Source of the DNA: Cellulomonas fulva
GTDB taxonomy: Bacteria; Actinomycetota; Actinomycetes; Actinomycetales; Cellulomonadaceae
NCBI RefSeq assembly: GCF_018531375.1
Contig: NZ_JAHBOH010000001.1
Span: forward strand, 372,001-436,000
Reading direction: 5' to 3'
DNA length: 64,000 bases
A program made the position numbers and the translations under genes. Every line of letters begins with the position of its first letter. Within the stretch, counting starts at the first letter, position 1. Below, piece by piece: positions 39,359 through 48,250 of this stretch. Under the pieces are notes generated by a model. It saw nothing but the letters and a program-made list of their open reading frames with translations. It had not been told where the DNA came from and searched no databases.

Positions 39359-41590
39359 TCAGCCCCCCACCCGGACGTCGCACGTCACGCGGCCGCCGCC
39401 GGTCACCGTGGCGACCGTCGTCGCGACCACCTGACCGTCGACGGTGACCGTCACCGTGTAGACGCCGACCGGCAGGTCCGGCAGGACGTAGCGGCCCGCC
39501 TCCGAGCCGCCGTCGCCCGCGGTCGTCGTGGTGGTGTGCACCGTGGCGCCGTCGGTCGCGGAGACGGTCGCGCCGACGAGCCCCGAGCCGGCCCGCGTGA
39601 CCCGTCCCTCGAGGCCGCCGAGCGCGGAGGACAGCGTGGCGGTGACGGGATCCGCCGGGCCGTCCGCTGGGATGGTGACCGGGAGGGTCACGGCGACGTA
39701 CCCCGCCTTGCTGAACGTCAGGGTGACCGACGAGCCGGCCTCCAGCCCGGTGAGCGTGAAGGCGCCGACGTCGCCGGCCGTCAGGCTCGTCGTCGACAGG
39801 CCGCCGGACGCGCCGCCGACGGTGATCTCGACGCCGCCCAGCCCGTCGCCGCCCGAGGAGAGCACACGGCCGGTCACGGTGCCCGTGCCGCCCGCGAGCG
39901 CGACGGCCAGGTCCGTGCGCAGCTCGCCCGGGCCCAGGTCCACCACCGCGGTCGTCGTGCTGAAGCCGTCCTTGCTGAACGTCAGGACGTACGTGCCGGG
40001 CGTCGGGAGGTTGGGCAGCACGAACGTGCCGACCTCGCCGACGGTCGGCGTGCCGACCTCGACCGTCTTGCCGGCGATGGTCGTCGAGACGGTGACGCCG
40101 CCGAGGGCCGACGAGCCGTCGGTCACCGTGCCGGAGATCGCGCCCGTGCCCGCGCCCAGCCGCACGTCGAGCGCGAACCGCTCCTGCCCGCCCAGCACGC
40201 GCTCGGTCGTCGTGCTCGGCACGTACCCCTCCGCCACGAACGTGAGCTCGTAGGTCCCCGGCGCGGGCAGGTCGGTGAACGTGTACGCGCCGGACGCGTC
40301 GGCGGTGGTCTCCCACAGCTGCGTCGGGTCCGCGCCGCTCCAGCTCGGGCGCGCGGTCACCTCGACCGTCACATCGTCGTCCGGGTCGCCCGTCTCGACC
40401 GTCCCGGACAGGGTCGCGGGGTCGCCGGTCACGACGAGGTCGGCGCCGTCGGTCACCTCGCTCGCGACCGCGGTCACCTCCTTCGCGCCGGCCTCCGAGC
40501 GGGCGGACGGGTGCCACGCCTCGTCGTACCCCTCGGCCTGCACCCGCAGCAGGTAGCCCCCGGGGAACAGGCCGGACATCGTGTACGTCCCGTCGGCCTG
40601 CGTCGCGGCCGACGAGACCTCGACGAGGCCGTCGCGGCCGTGCCGCAGCGCGACCACGGTGAGCCGGCCGACCCCCTCGTCGTCCGCCGCGCCGCGGACG
40701 GTCCCGGTGAGCGTCGCGCCCACGCCGGCAGGCAGCGGGCCGTCCTTGGGCAGCGCGCCCGAGGGCGCGGGGCCGTCGACGGGAGCCGTGCCCTCGGCGG
40801 GCGCCGCGCCCTCGGCCGGCGCCGCCGCGAAGAACGACGCGGGCGCGACCTTGGTGTACGGGTCCGTGCCGAGCACCTGGCGCATCCCGAGCAGGAACGC
40901 GAGCGCCCACAGCAGGATGATCGCGAGCAGCACCAGCGCGGTGACCAGGCCGCGGCTGAACGTGGACCGCTGGCGCAGCACCAGGTCGAGCGACCCCTGC
41001 GCGCCGGGCGCCTCCGCGAGCAGGGTGACCGGCCGGTCCTGGTCGGAGCCGAGCAGCTGGCGCGGGCCGCGCACCAGCACGGTCGCGGTAGCCACCGCGC
41101 CCGGCGGCACGGTGAGCGTCGACGGCACGACGCTGGAGCGCACCGTGCGGTCCCGTGCCGCCGTGCGCAGCGCGACGTCGAGCGGGACGTTGCCGTCGTT
41201 GCGCACCTCGACGGGGAAGCCCGCGCGCCCGCGCGTGCGGACCACCGACGGGGTCGCGTCGAGCCGGACGTGCGGGTGCGCCGGGACCACGATGTCGACG
41301 TCGTGGTACGCCTCGCGCCCGCCCGCGGCGTGACCGCTCACGACGAACGTCACGGGGTAGGTCCCGGCGGGGAACGTCTCCGGCAGCCCGACCGTCAGCG
41401 TGAGCGCGCCGGCCGCGTCCGGGAACAGCGCGAGCGCGGGCGGCTCGGCGCGCACCTGCGCCTCGGGCACCCCCAGTGCGCGCACCGAGAGGGACTCGAT
41501 GACCGCCGAGGTGTTGACGACCTCGAGCGGCACCACACCGGTCCCGCCGGGCGGCAGGTCCAGCCGCTCGACGGTGCTGCTGACCCTCAT
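39359..41590 (-). CDS. membrane-anchored repeat protein, CIS locus paralogue 3
   Basis: 743 residues. Start ATG 41590 is preferred because it overlaps the DUF4255 stop (ATGA) and gives the same N-terminal beta domain as paralogue 2 (MRVSSTVERL versus MRVDVEPRRA). The transmembrane helix is at about 213-235 (SRGLVTALVLLAIILLWALA). Next is a Pro/Ala-rich linker with near-duplicate PAEGAAPAEG units, then about five Cna-B-like domains (GAYTFTDLPAPGTYELTFVA, GTFVLPNLPTPGTYVLTFSK). The three paralogues probably arose by duplication and differ mainly in repeat number. Confidence 0.92.
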   Translation of the reverse strand: MRVSSTVERLDLPPGGTGVVPLEVVNTSAVIESLSVRALGVPEAQVRAEPPALALFPDAAGALTLTVGLPETFPAGTYPVTFVVSGHAAGGREAYHDVDIVVPAHPHVRLDATPSVVRTRGRAGFPVEVRNDGNVPLDVALRTAARDRTVRSSVVPSTLTVPPGAVATATVLVRGPRQLLGSDQDRPVTLLAEAPGAQGSLDLVLRQRSTFSRGLVTALVLLAIILLWALAFLLGMRQVLGTDPYTKVAPASFFAAAPAEGAAPAEGTAPVDGPAPSGALPKDGPLPAGVGATLTGTVRGAADDEGVGRLTVVALRHGRDGLVEVSSAATQADGTYTMSGLFPGGYLLRVQAEGYDEAWHPSARSEAGAKEVTAVASEVTDGADLVVTGDPATLSGTVETGDPDDDVTVEVTARPSWSGADPTQLWETTADASGAYTFTDLPAPGTYELTFVAEGYVPSTTTERVLGGQERFALDVRLGAGTGAISGTVTDGSSALGGVTVSTTIAGKTVEVGTPTVGEVGTFVLPNLPTPGTYVLTFSKDGFSTTTAVVDLGPGELRTDLAVALAGGTGTVTGRVLSSGGDGLGGVEITVGGASGGLSTTSLTAGDVGAFTLTGLEAGSSVTLTFSKAGYVAVTLPVTIPADGPADPVTATLSSALGGLEGRVTRAGSGLVGATVSATDGATVHTTTTTAGDGGSEAGRYVLPDLPVGVYTVTVTVDGQVVATTVATVTGGGRVTCDVRVGG

Positions 41591-42153
41591 GGGCGGGCGC
41601 CCAGCCGGGAGGTGACGGGCTCGACGGTGACGACCTCCGGGGGCGCGACCTGCCAGTCGTACGCGTCCGCGGCGACCGTGACCGTCAGCGTGAAGGACGC
41701 CTTGAGGTGCCCGCCGAGCGAGGACCACAGCTCGCGCGGACGGTTGACGTCGTCTGCCGCGAGCGCGAGCTGGACGGGCGACGACGGGGGCCGCTGCAGG
41801 TGCTCGGCGGGCAGCACCTGGTGCGCCAGGAGCCGGGTCAGGACGTCGCCCAGGAGCGAGTGCTCGTCGCGGGGCGCGCCCGCCCAGGCGCTCACCAGGT
41901 AGCTCAGCTCGACCATCGGCAGCGCGAAGCGGCGCTCGACGCGGCCGTCGGCACCGGGCCGGGACTGCGCGGGCCGGGGCGGCTGCGGGCTGCGGCTGAC
42001 CTGGTACAGGAACAGGTTCACGGTGAGCCGGTTGACCGTGGCCGACCACGTGCTCGACGGCGGGTCGAAGGACACGTCACCGGTGTCGACCGGCAGCGGG
42101 AGGGTCGCGCGCAGCAGTCGCTCGAGCCCGTCGTCGATGGTGGGGATCAGCAT
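41587..42153 (-). CDS. DUF4255 protein (Pvc16/Afp16-like tube/sheath terminator)
   Basis: 188 residues, the usual size of the DUF4255 family. Signature regions are the opening IPTIDDGLERLLRATLPLPV, VNLFLYQVSRSPQ, LSYLVSAWAGAPRDEHSLLG and VLTRLLAHQVLPAEHL. In PVC/AFP this protein caps the distal end of the particle. First gene of the minus-strand operon and translationally coupled to paralogue 3, so the three membrane repeat proteins are made together with a particle component. Confidence 0.95.
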   Translation of the reverse strand: MLIPTIDDGLERLLRATLPLPVDTGDVSFDPPSSTWSATVNRLTVNLFLYQVSRSPQPPRPAQSRPGADGRVERRFALPMVELSYLVSAWAGAPRDEHSLLGDVLTRLLAHQVLPAEHLQRPPSSPVQLALAADDVNRPRELWSSLGGHLKASFTLTVTVAADAYDWQVAPPEVVTVEPVTSRLGARP

Positions 42154-42231
42154 CAGCGCCCTCCCCCTTTCGGCGTTCCTCGGCGGCGACCTTCCCGCGC
42201 GCGAACGGCGCCTGGCGTGCCAGGGCTCCGA

Positions 42232-42274
42232 ACGCTACGGCGCACGCGCGGGCGCGAGCATCGGTAATCGCTAC
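42232..42274 (-). promoter_or_regulatory. CIS regulon promoter 3 (DUF4255/repeat-protein operon)
   Basis: On the minus strand the exact 16-mer of promoter 1 (GTAGCGATTACCGATG) occupies 42274-42259. After 21 nt comes TAGCGT at 42237-42232. It shares the palindrome CGGTAATCGCTACCG with the divergent promoter to the ATPase gene. Confidence 0.7.
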
Positions 42275-42305
42275 CGATGTTCGCCCGGCCGGGCGTGCGT
42301 ACCGT
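42264..42305 (+). promoter_or_regulatory. CIS regulon promoter 2 (AAA+ ATPase, probably leaderless)
   Basis: GTAATCGCTACCGATG (42264-42279) is followed after 20 nt by TACCGT (42300-42305). Transcription would begin about 6-7 nt later, at or next to the ATG at 42312, and no Shine-Dalgarno is visible. A leaderless mRNA is therefore predicted. Confidence 0.68.
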
Positions 42306-42311
42306 TCCCGC

Positions 42312-44315
42312 ATGACCACCAGCGCGGTGCCCGACGAGACCAGCGCCCGGCCCGACGAGCGGACGGCGACCCCCGAGGGCGCCGACCCCCGGTCCGGCGC
42401 CGCGGCCCGCGTGCGCGCCGCGCTGGCCACCGCGGTCGGCCGGCGCAGCGCGCTGGGCGCGCCGCAGCCCGCGCTCGCCGACGCGCTCGCGGCGCTCCAG
42501 GCGGACGCAGCAGGCCTCGGGGCGACCGACGTCGCCCTGGCCGAGGTCGCCGACCTGTTCGGCCTCACCGGCACCCAGGCCGAGGTCCTGGCGGTGGCGC
42601 AGCTGCCCGACGTGCACCCGTCGGGCCACCTGCTGACCGGCCTGCTCTCGGGCGACACGGGCGCCGCGCGCCCCACCGTCGCGCTCGCGCTCGAGCTCGC
42701 GGGCCGCTCGGTCGCCGACCCCGCCGCGCGCGCGCTCCTCGACGCCGCCGGCCGGCTGCGCCGCACGGGTCTGCTCGAGCTCGACGGCGACGACGCCCTC
42801 ACCGCCCGGCGGCTGCGCCTGCCGGACCGCGTCTCCGCCCGGCTCCTGGGCGTGCTGACGCCGCCGCCCGGCGTGGACCGCCTGCTCGTCGACCCCGTCC
42901 CCGCCGACGCGCCCGGGGTCGAGGAGGTCACGGCCGCGCTCGCGGCGGGCGAGCCCCTGGTCTGGGTGCACGCGCCGCTCGGCACGGCGGGCAGCGCGGT
43001 CGCGGTGGGCGCGTGCCGCGCGCTCGACGTCGACGTGCTGGTCGCCGACCTGGAGCGGCTGCCCGCCACGCCGGCCGCGCCGCTCGACCCGCTCGTCGTG
43101 CGCGCCGCCGTGCGGGACCTGGTGCTGGAGGCGGGCCTCACGGGCGCCGTCCTGGTGCTCGCGGGCGCCCACCTGGCCGGCCCCCACCTGGTCGAGACCG
43201 ACCGCGCCGCGGTGCCCGTGGTCGCGGTCGGCCGCGGCGCGTGGGACGCCCACTGGGGGCTGCCCCTGCCGCCGTCGGTGCAGGCCGGCCGCCTCACCAC
43301 CACCGACCGCGCCGCGCAGTGGGACCGGCTGCTGGGGCCGGGCGTCGCGACGCGGGACGTGCTCGCCCTGCGCCTGACGCCCGAGCAGATCACCACCGTC
43401 GCGCGCCGTGCGGTCGCGGACGCGGCGCTCGTCGGGCAGGACGCACCGGACGCGACGACGGTCCGCGCGGCCGCCCGCCGGCTGTCCACCAGCGGGTCGT
43501 CGCGCGCCCGCTCGTCGGGCACGCCCGCGAGCCTGGACGACCTGGTGCTGCCGGACCGGACCCGGCGCGAGGTCGAGCGGCTGGTGGGCTGGGTGCGGGA
43601 CCGCGACGACGTGCTGGCGCTCGGCGACCTGCACGGCAAGGGCGGCAAGGGCACCGGCATCTCCGCGCTGTTCAGCGGCAGCCCGGGCACCGGCAAGACG
43701 CTCGCGGCGCACGTCCTGGCCGACTCGCTCGGGGCGGACCTGTTCCAGGTGGACCTGTCCGCGGTGGTGGACAAGTACATCGGCGAGACGGAGAAGAACC
43801 TCGAGCGGGTGTTCGGCCAGGCCGAGTCGCTCGGTGCCGTGCTCTTCTTCGACGAGGCGGACTCGCTGTTCGGCTCCCGCTCGGCGGTCAACGACGCGCG
43901 GGACCGCTACGCCAACCAGGAGGTCTCCTACCTGCTGCAGCGCATGGAGGCGTCGGAGGGCGTGACCATCCTGGCGACCAACCTGCGCGGCAACCTGGAC
44001 CCCGCCTTCGCGCGGCGCCTGCACTTCATGGTCCACTTCCCCGACCCCGACGAGGCCACGCGCGCCCGGCTCTGGCAGCACCACCTGGACCAGCTGCCGA
44101 CGACGGACCCCGCCGACCCCGTCGACGTCCCGCTGCTGGCCCGCGCGCTCGAGCTCGCCGGCGGCGACATCCGCAACATCGTGCTCGCCGCCGCGTACGA
44201 CGCGGTCGCCGAGCGCCGCTCGGTCGGCATGCGCGACGTGCGCACCGCCGCGGACCGCGAGATCGCCAAGCTGGGCCGCCGCGTCGGCCACCCGGACTGG
44301 CCCGAGCCCGCCTGA
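42312..44315 (+). CDS. AAA+ ATPase of the CIS (Pvc15/Afp15-like)
   Basis: 667 residues. The N-terminal winged-helix-like and degenerate ATPase region covers about 1-390. A classical AAA+ module follows, with Walker A GSPGTGKT (456-463), Walker B LFFDEADS (Asp514, Glu515) and the sensor segment ILATNLRGNLDPAFARRLHF with the Arg finger pair. This FtsH/ClpV-like ATPase accompanies nearly all eCIS loci and is thought to act in assembly or effector loading. It stands alone between two regulon promoters rather than in the structural operon. Confidence 0.95.
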   Translation: MTTSAVPDETSARPDERTATPEGADPRSGAAARVRAALATAVGRRSALGAPQPALADALAALQADAAGLGATDVALAEVADLFGLTGTQAEVLAVAQLPDVHPSGHLLTGLLSGDTGAARPTVALALELAGRSVADPAARALLDAAGRLRRTGLLELDGDDALTARRLRLPDRVSARLLGVLTPPPGVDRLLVDPVPADAPGVEEVTAALAAGEPLVWVHAPLGTAGSAVAVGACRALDVDVLVADLERLPATPAAPLDPLVVRAAVRDLVLEAGLTGAVLVLAGAHLAGPHLVETDRAAVPVVAVGRGAWDAHWGLPLPPSVQAGRLTTTDRAAQWDRLLGPGVATRDVLALRLTPEQITTVARRAVADAALVGQDAPDATTVRAAARRLSTSGSSRARSSGTPASLDDLVLPDRTRREVERLVGWVRDRDDVLALGDLHGKGGKGTGISALFSGSPGTGKTLAAHVLADSLGADLFQVDLSAVVDKYIGETEKNLERVFGQAESLGAVLFFDEADSLFGSRSAVNDARDRYANQEVSYLLQRMEASEGVTILATNLRGNLDPAFARRLHFMVHFPDPDEATRARLWQHHLDQLPTTDPADPVDVPLLARALELAGGDIRNIVLAAAYDAVAERRSVGMRDVRTAADREIAKLGRRVGHPDWPEPA

Positions 44316-44346
44316 CCTGCGCATCCGGGTGAACCGTGGCACCTGC

Positions 44347-44389
44347 GTAGCGATTGCCGATGCCGGACGGGCGGTGGCCGCGCCAGGCT
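44347..44389 (+). promoter_or_regulatory. CIS regulon promoter 4 (DUF4157 effector gene)
   Basis: GTAGCGATTGCCGATG (44347-44362, one mismatch to promoter 1) is followed after 21 nt by CAGGCT (44384-44389). The leader to the ATG is about 55 nt and includes the ribosome site GGAGG at 44441-44445. Confidence 0.68.
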
Positions 44390-44450
44390 GGGCCTCGACG
44401 GACGTGGGTCAGCGCGTCCGCGCGACCGGCCCGTTCCCCCGGAGGCCCGC

Positions 44451-47400
44451 ATGAGCTCGCACCACGCACGCGTCCCCGTCGCGACGACGGAGCAGGCGGC
44501 ACCCGTCGCCGCGCCCGAGGTCGAGCCCGTCCGCCGCGCGGTGCCGAGCGCGCTCGCGCCCGCTGCGGTCCCCGGTCTGGCGAGCCCGCCGGCCGCCGGC
44601 CTGACCGTCGGGCACGCGGCGGACCCGGCCGAGCGCGCCGCCGACGAGCTCGCGGACCGCGCGCTGGGCCGGCTGCGCTCGTCGTCGGACGGCACGGGCG
44701 ACGCGAGCGAGCCCGACGCGCACCGGCACGACCCGGGGTGCGGACACCTGCGTCGCTCGACAGACACACGCACAGACACAACCACAGCCGCAGCCACAGA
44801 CACAGACACCGCACCCGCCGCGAGCGTCGGGCTCGAGGGCGGCGACCTGGACGCGGCGACGAGCCGGCGCATCGAGTCGCGGCGCGGCGGCGGGGCGCCG
44901 CTGCCGGGCGCGGTCCGGCGGCGCATGGAGACGGCGTTCGGCACCGGGCTCGGGCACGTGCGCGTGCACGACGGCCCGGAGGCCGCAGGGCTGTCCGCCG
45001 CCGTCTCCGCCGAGGCGTTCACCACGGGCTCGGACATCTTCTTCGGTGCCGGTCGCTTCGCGCCGGGCTCCGCGGACGGCGAGAAGGTCCTGGCGCACGA
45101 GATCGCCCACGTGGTGCAGGAGGGGCCGGCCACCGTCCGCCGCTGGCCGTGGAGCAAGAAGAAGACGCCCGAGGAGCAGGCCGCGCAGGAGAAGGCCAAG
45201 GCGGACGAGAAGGCCAAGGCGCAGGCCGTCAAGCAGAGCAAGCTCACGGAGAAGTCCGAGAAGAAGCAGCTCTCCGAGTCGCGCGAGGTCGGGGTCGCGG
45301 GCCGCGCCCAGATGCAGGAGGACCTGTACTCGGGCACCGGGCCGGACACCGCCGGCACCACGCAGACCACCGCGAACGGCACGTTCACGCAGCTCACGTC
45401 CGGTGCGGGCGCGCAGATGACCGACCTGTACAAGCTCATGGACACCGCGCGGGCCCGCGAGGTCGAGGTGTTCGCCGAGATGCGGGACAAGAAGCTCGGC
45501 GGCTCCGACGCCCAGCGCGCCAAGCTCGCCTACAAGCAGGTCTGGTACGTCGAGTTCCCCCAGCTCACGCACGTGCGCCCCGCGCGCGAGACCGACGCCG
45601 AGGTGCTCGTCGCCCAGGTCCGTCAGGTCCGCGGCGAGGCCGCGGCGGGCGAGTCCGCGGCAGCGGTCGACGAGGCGACGACGAAGGAGCGCATGCTGCC
45701 CAAGAAGGTCGAGGTGCTCTACGACCGGATGGTCGTCGAGCTCGCGGACCTCATGGCGGCCGACCCCGAGGCGAGCGAGGTCCTCGCGACCGACGAGGCG
45801 CGCGAGAAGGTGCTGGCGAGCGTGGACGCCAAGGTCCTGGCCGACGTGCCGCCCAAGGACGGGCCGCTCGACATGGCCGCGTGGGCCGCCGCGGCGGAGC
45901 GCGGGAAGGCGCGCAAGCGGCAGGCCGACCGGGACGCGGCCAACGTGCAGGCCAACCTCATGCTGCTCGACCCGACCCAGCGCGTCGGACCGCAGCAGCA
46001 GGAGCAGGCGCCCGTGGGCAAGGGCGCGAGCGACGCGATGGAGAAGGTGGGCACGTACGGCGGCTACGCGACGAAGGCGGTCGACAAGGTCGGCGGCGGC
46101 ATCGCGGGCAAGATCGGCAGCGGGCAGGACAAGGAGCTCCGCAAGGACCTGCCCAAGGACGGCGACAAGGATCCCAAGTCGCCCGTGCCCGGCTTCCTGG
46201 ACCCCCTGGGCGTCGGCGCGGCGTACACGAGCGGCGCCAAGGCCGACTCCATGCGCACGAAGGGCCAGCGCGACATCGTCGAGAAGGACCTGCCGACCTC
46301 CGACGCGACCAAGGCGAAGGAGGGCATCGGCAACGTCACGGCGATCCTCACCTCGCTCATCGGCGCGGTGCAGTCGGCGCTCGGCATGGCGCAGCAGATC
46401 GAGGCGTCCTGGAAGACCAAGGACCCCTACGAGGGCCTCAAGGCCGCCAAGTCCGGCTCCGCCGCCCTCAGCGGGCTGGTCACGGCAGCCAAGGAGACCG
46501 CCAACCTCGCCAAGACCATCGACGGCGGGGTGGCCGCCGGCGTGAAGTCGGTGATCCCCGGCCTCGACATCGCCACCGCCGCGCTCGCCATGGTCAGCGG
46601 CGTCACCGACGTGGCGACGACGGGCATGCGGCAGCGCGAGACCGACAACACGCTCTTCGAGGCGCGCGCCGGCTCCACCGACAAGGTGAACGTGGCGGTC
46701 TACCCGCTCATGAAGGTCTCGCAGGTCTACACCAAGCAGCTCGAGAAGAACTGCTGGTGGCTGGGCGCCTCGATCCTCGACTTCAGCCTCTCCATCGCCC
46801 AGGTCGCGAGCGCGGGCGGGTTCGGCATCCCGGCCGCGATCAAGGCCTCCGCCGCGGTGGTCAACAAGCTCCACGACCTGGGCCACTACATCGCCGACAA
46901 GGTGCTCGCCGCGCAGGCCAAGCGCGCCGAGAAGGAGTCGTCGGTGCAGCACCTCGAGGGCGCGGCCGAGGACGAGCTCAAGAAGCACCCGAAGATGGCG
47001 GTGGACGGCCTGATCATGCGGGCCGCGCAGGGCGACGCGGTCGCGATCGCGTTCCTGGGCAACTACCGGATCGAGGGCAAGCCGATCACCAAGGACTACC
47101 TCGCGCAGATCAAGCCCAAGCCGCTGACCCCGTTCGACCCGAACAACCCGAACGCGGGCGACGACAGCGGCTCCGAGGACGGCCTGCTGCTCAAGGTGCG
47201 CGCCGCGGTGCTCGCGGGCATGGACGTCGAGTCCGACCCGCAGAGCGTCTACGACGACCTGAAGTCGCAGGTCGACGCGGTCGCCGGCAAGGGCGGCGCC
47301 CTCAAGGACGCCTGGCAGGAGTCCGGCGACCTGCGCACCCAGCGCAACGACCTGGCCGGCAAGGGCGGGCTGGGCGCGAACCAGAAGTCCGACCGCGGCA

Positions 47401-47762
47401 TCTTCTGGCAGCTGCGGATGACGCTCAGCAGCGAGAAGCGCCAGAAGCTCAAGAACCGCACGCAGGCCTACGCCGAGGGGGTCGAGGCGCTGCCGCAGGG
47501 CGTCGCGTGCGCGGTCGGCAGCCACGAGCTCAAGCTCGACGCGACGCCGGTCGAGATGAAGCAGTTCTCCGACACCATCACCGCCGCCGAGATCGAGGCC
47601 GAGCTCACCCGCACGCCCCGGCGCAACAGCCCCGAGTGGGTCGCGTTCCTGCGCGACGCGCTCAGGGCGAAGAAGGCCGAGGAGAGCGCCGCGAAGAGCG
47701 GCGCGAAGCAGCCCGTGGGTGCCGGTGCCCCGTCGATCGGGTCGCACCGGGGCGGCGCGTGA
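44451..47762 (+). CDS. DUF4157 eCIS-associated protein, candidate effector with metallopeptidase-like motif
   Basis: 1103 residues. Residues 1-150 are Pro/Ala/Thr-rich and disordered. The DUF4157 eCIS core domain is at about 150-225 (LPGAVRRRMETAFGTGLGHV, then a zinc-type motif HEIAHVVQ with His216, Glu217, His220). A Lys/Glu/Ala coiled coil covers about 235-280, then a helical body. Three hydrophobic stretches (about 625-645, 704-720 and 769-797, for example LGASILDFSLSIAQVASAGG) suggest membrane insertion or pore formation. DUF4157 is the best-known eCIS cargo-associated domain. Own regulon promoter; stop coupled to the next gene. The toxin role is inferred; the protease activity could be vestigial. 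Confidence 0.9.
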   Translation: MSSHHARVPVATTEQAAPVAAPEVEPVRRAVPSALAPAAVPGLASPPAAGLTVGHAADPAERAADELADRALGRLRSSSDGTGDASEPDAHRHDPGCGHLRRSTDTRTDTTTAAATDTDTAPAASVGLEGGDLDAATSRRIESRRGGGAPLPGAVRRRMETAFGTGLGHVRVHDGPEAAGLSAAVSAEAFTTGSDIFFGAGRFAPGSADGEKVLAHEIAHVVQEGPATVRRWPWSKKKTPEEQAAQEKAKADEKAKAQAVKQSKLTEKSEKKQLSESREVGVAGRAQMQEDLYSGTGPDTAGTTQTTANGTFTQLTSGAGAQMTDLYKLMDTARAREVEVFAEMRDKKLGGSDAQRAKLAYKQVWYVEFPQLTHVRPARETDAEVLVAQVRQVRGEAAAGESAAAVDEATTKERMLPKKVEVLYDRMVVELADLMAADPEASEVLATDEAREKVLASVDAKVLADVPPKDGPLDMAAWAAAAERGKARKRQADRDAANVQANLMLLDPTQRVGPQQQEQAPVGKGASDAMEKVGTYGGYATKAVDKVGGGIAGKIGSGQDKELRKDLPKDGDKDPKSPVPGFLDPLGVGAAYTSGAKADSMRTKGQRDIVEKDLPTSDATKAKEGIGNVTAILTSLIGAVQSALGMAQQIEASWKTKDPYEGLKAAKSGSAALSGLVTAAKETANLAKTIDGGVAAGVKSVIPGLDIATAALAMVSGVTDVATTGMRQRETDNTLFEARAGSTDKVNVAVYPLMKVSQVYTKQLEKNCWWLGASILDFSLSIAQVASAGGFGIPAAIKASAAVVNKLHDLGHYIADKVLAAQAKRAEKESSVQHLEGAAEDELKKHPKMAVDGLIMRAAQGDAVAIAFLGNYRIEGKPITKDYLAQIKPKPLTPFDPNNPNAGDDSGSEDGLLLKVRAAVLAGMDVESDPQSVYDDLKSQVDAVAGKGGALKDAWQESGDLRTQRNDLAGKGGLGANQKSDRGIFWQLRMTLSSEKRQKLKNRTQAYAEGVEALPQGVACAVGSHELKLDATPVEMKQFSDTITAAEIEAELTRTPRRNSPEWVAFLRDALRAKKAEESAAKSGAKQPVGAGAPSIGSHRGGA
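44758..44812 (+). repeat. low-GC (CA-rich) simple-sequence tract inside the DUF4157 gene
   Basis: A 55-bp run of units such as cacagacaca and acagccgcag encodes a Thr/Asp/Ala stretch (TDTRTDTTTAAATDTDT). It uses ACA codons that are otherwise almost absent in this window. Located in the disordered N-terminal region; frame is kept. Likely a slippage-born microsatellite. Confidence 0.85.
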
Positions 47763-48244
47763 GCGGGCTGACCGAGGACGACCTGTTCTACGCGCGGGTC
47801 GTCGCGGCCTTCGTCGACGCCGGCCGCGACGTCGTGCCCGACGCTGCGGCGCGCACGCTCGACGTCCGCGACGGCGACGGCGCACCCGTGCTCGTCGTCG
47901 TCCGTCCCGCGGCGCGCACCGTCACGCTGTACGCCTCCCACCTGCACCGCGTCCCGTCCGACGAGCGTGCGCGGGTAGCCGACCTCGTGGTGCGGGCCAC
48001 GAGCGACCTGTTCGTCGCGACGCTCGACCTGGACACGCGCACGGGGGTGGTCAGCGCCCGGCACGCGCTCGCGCTGGGTGAGGTGGAGCCGCCCGACGAC
48101 GCGCTCGTCGGGCTCGTCGTCGCCGCGCTCGAGGAGGTCGGGACGACGATCGCGCGGTACGCCCCGGCGGTCACGGCCGTGCTCGCGGGCACCGAGCCGG
48201 CGACCGCCGCGGCCGACGTGCTGCGCGCCGACCTCACCGCGTAG
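47759..48244 (+). CDS. YbjN/secretion-chaperone-like protein coupled to the DUF4157 gene
   Basis: 161 residues, cytoplasmic, acidic. The alternation of an N-terminal helix (LTEDDLFYARVVAAFVDAG), a beta meander (VLVVVRPAARTVTLYASHLH), a helix and a strand (DLFVATLDLDTRTGVVSARH) and a long C-terminal helix fits the YbjN/type III chaperone-like fold. The GTG start overlaps the stop of the 1103-residue DUF4157 protein, a typical effector-chaperone gene pair. The chaperone function is inference; fold assignment is by pattern only. Confidence 0.8.
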   Translation: MSGLTEDDLFYARVVAAFVDAGRDVVPDAAARTLDVRDGDGAPVLVVVRPAARTVTLYASHLHRVPSDERARVADLVVRATSDLFVATLDLDTRTGVVSARHALALGEVEPPDDALVGLVVAALEEVGTTIARYAPAVTAVLAGTEPATAAADVLRADLTA

Positions 48245-48250
48245 CCGCGC

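Noticed and set aside
44409..47885. 1158-residue minus-strand open frame opposite the DUF4157 gene
   Set aside because: Leu/Arg/Gly/His-rich shadow with no domain. The plus strand has DUF4157, HEIAH and a regulon promoter.
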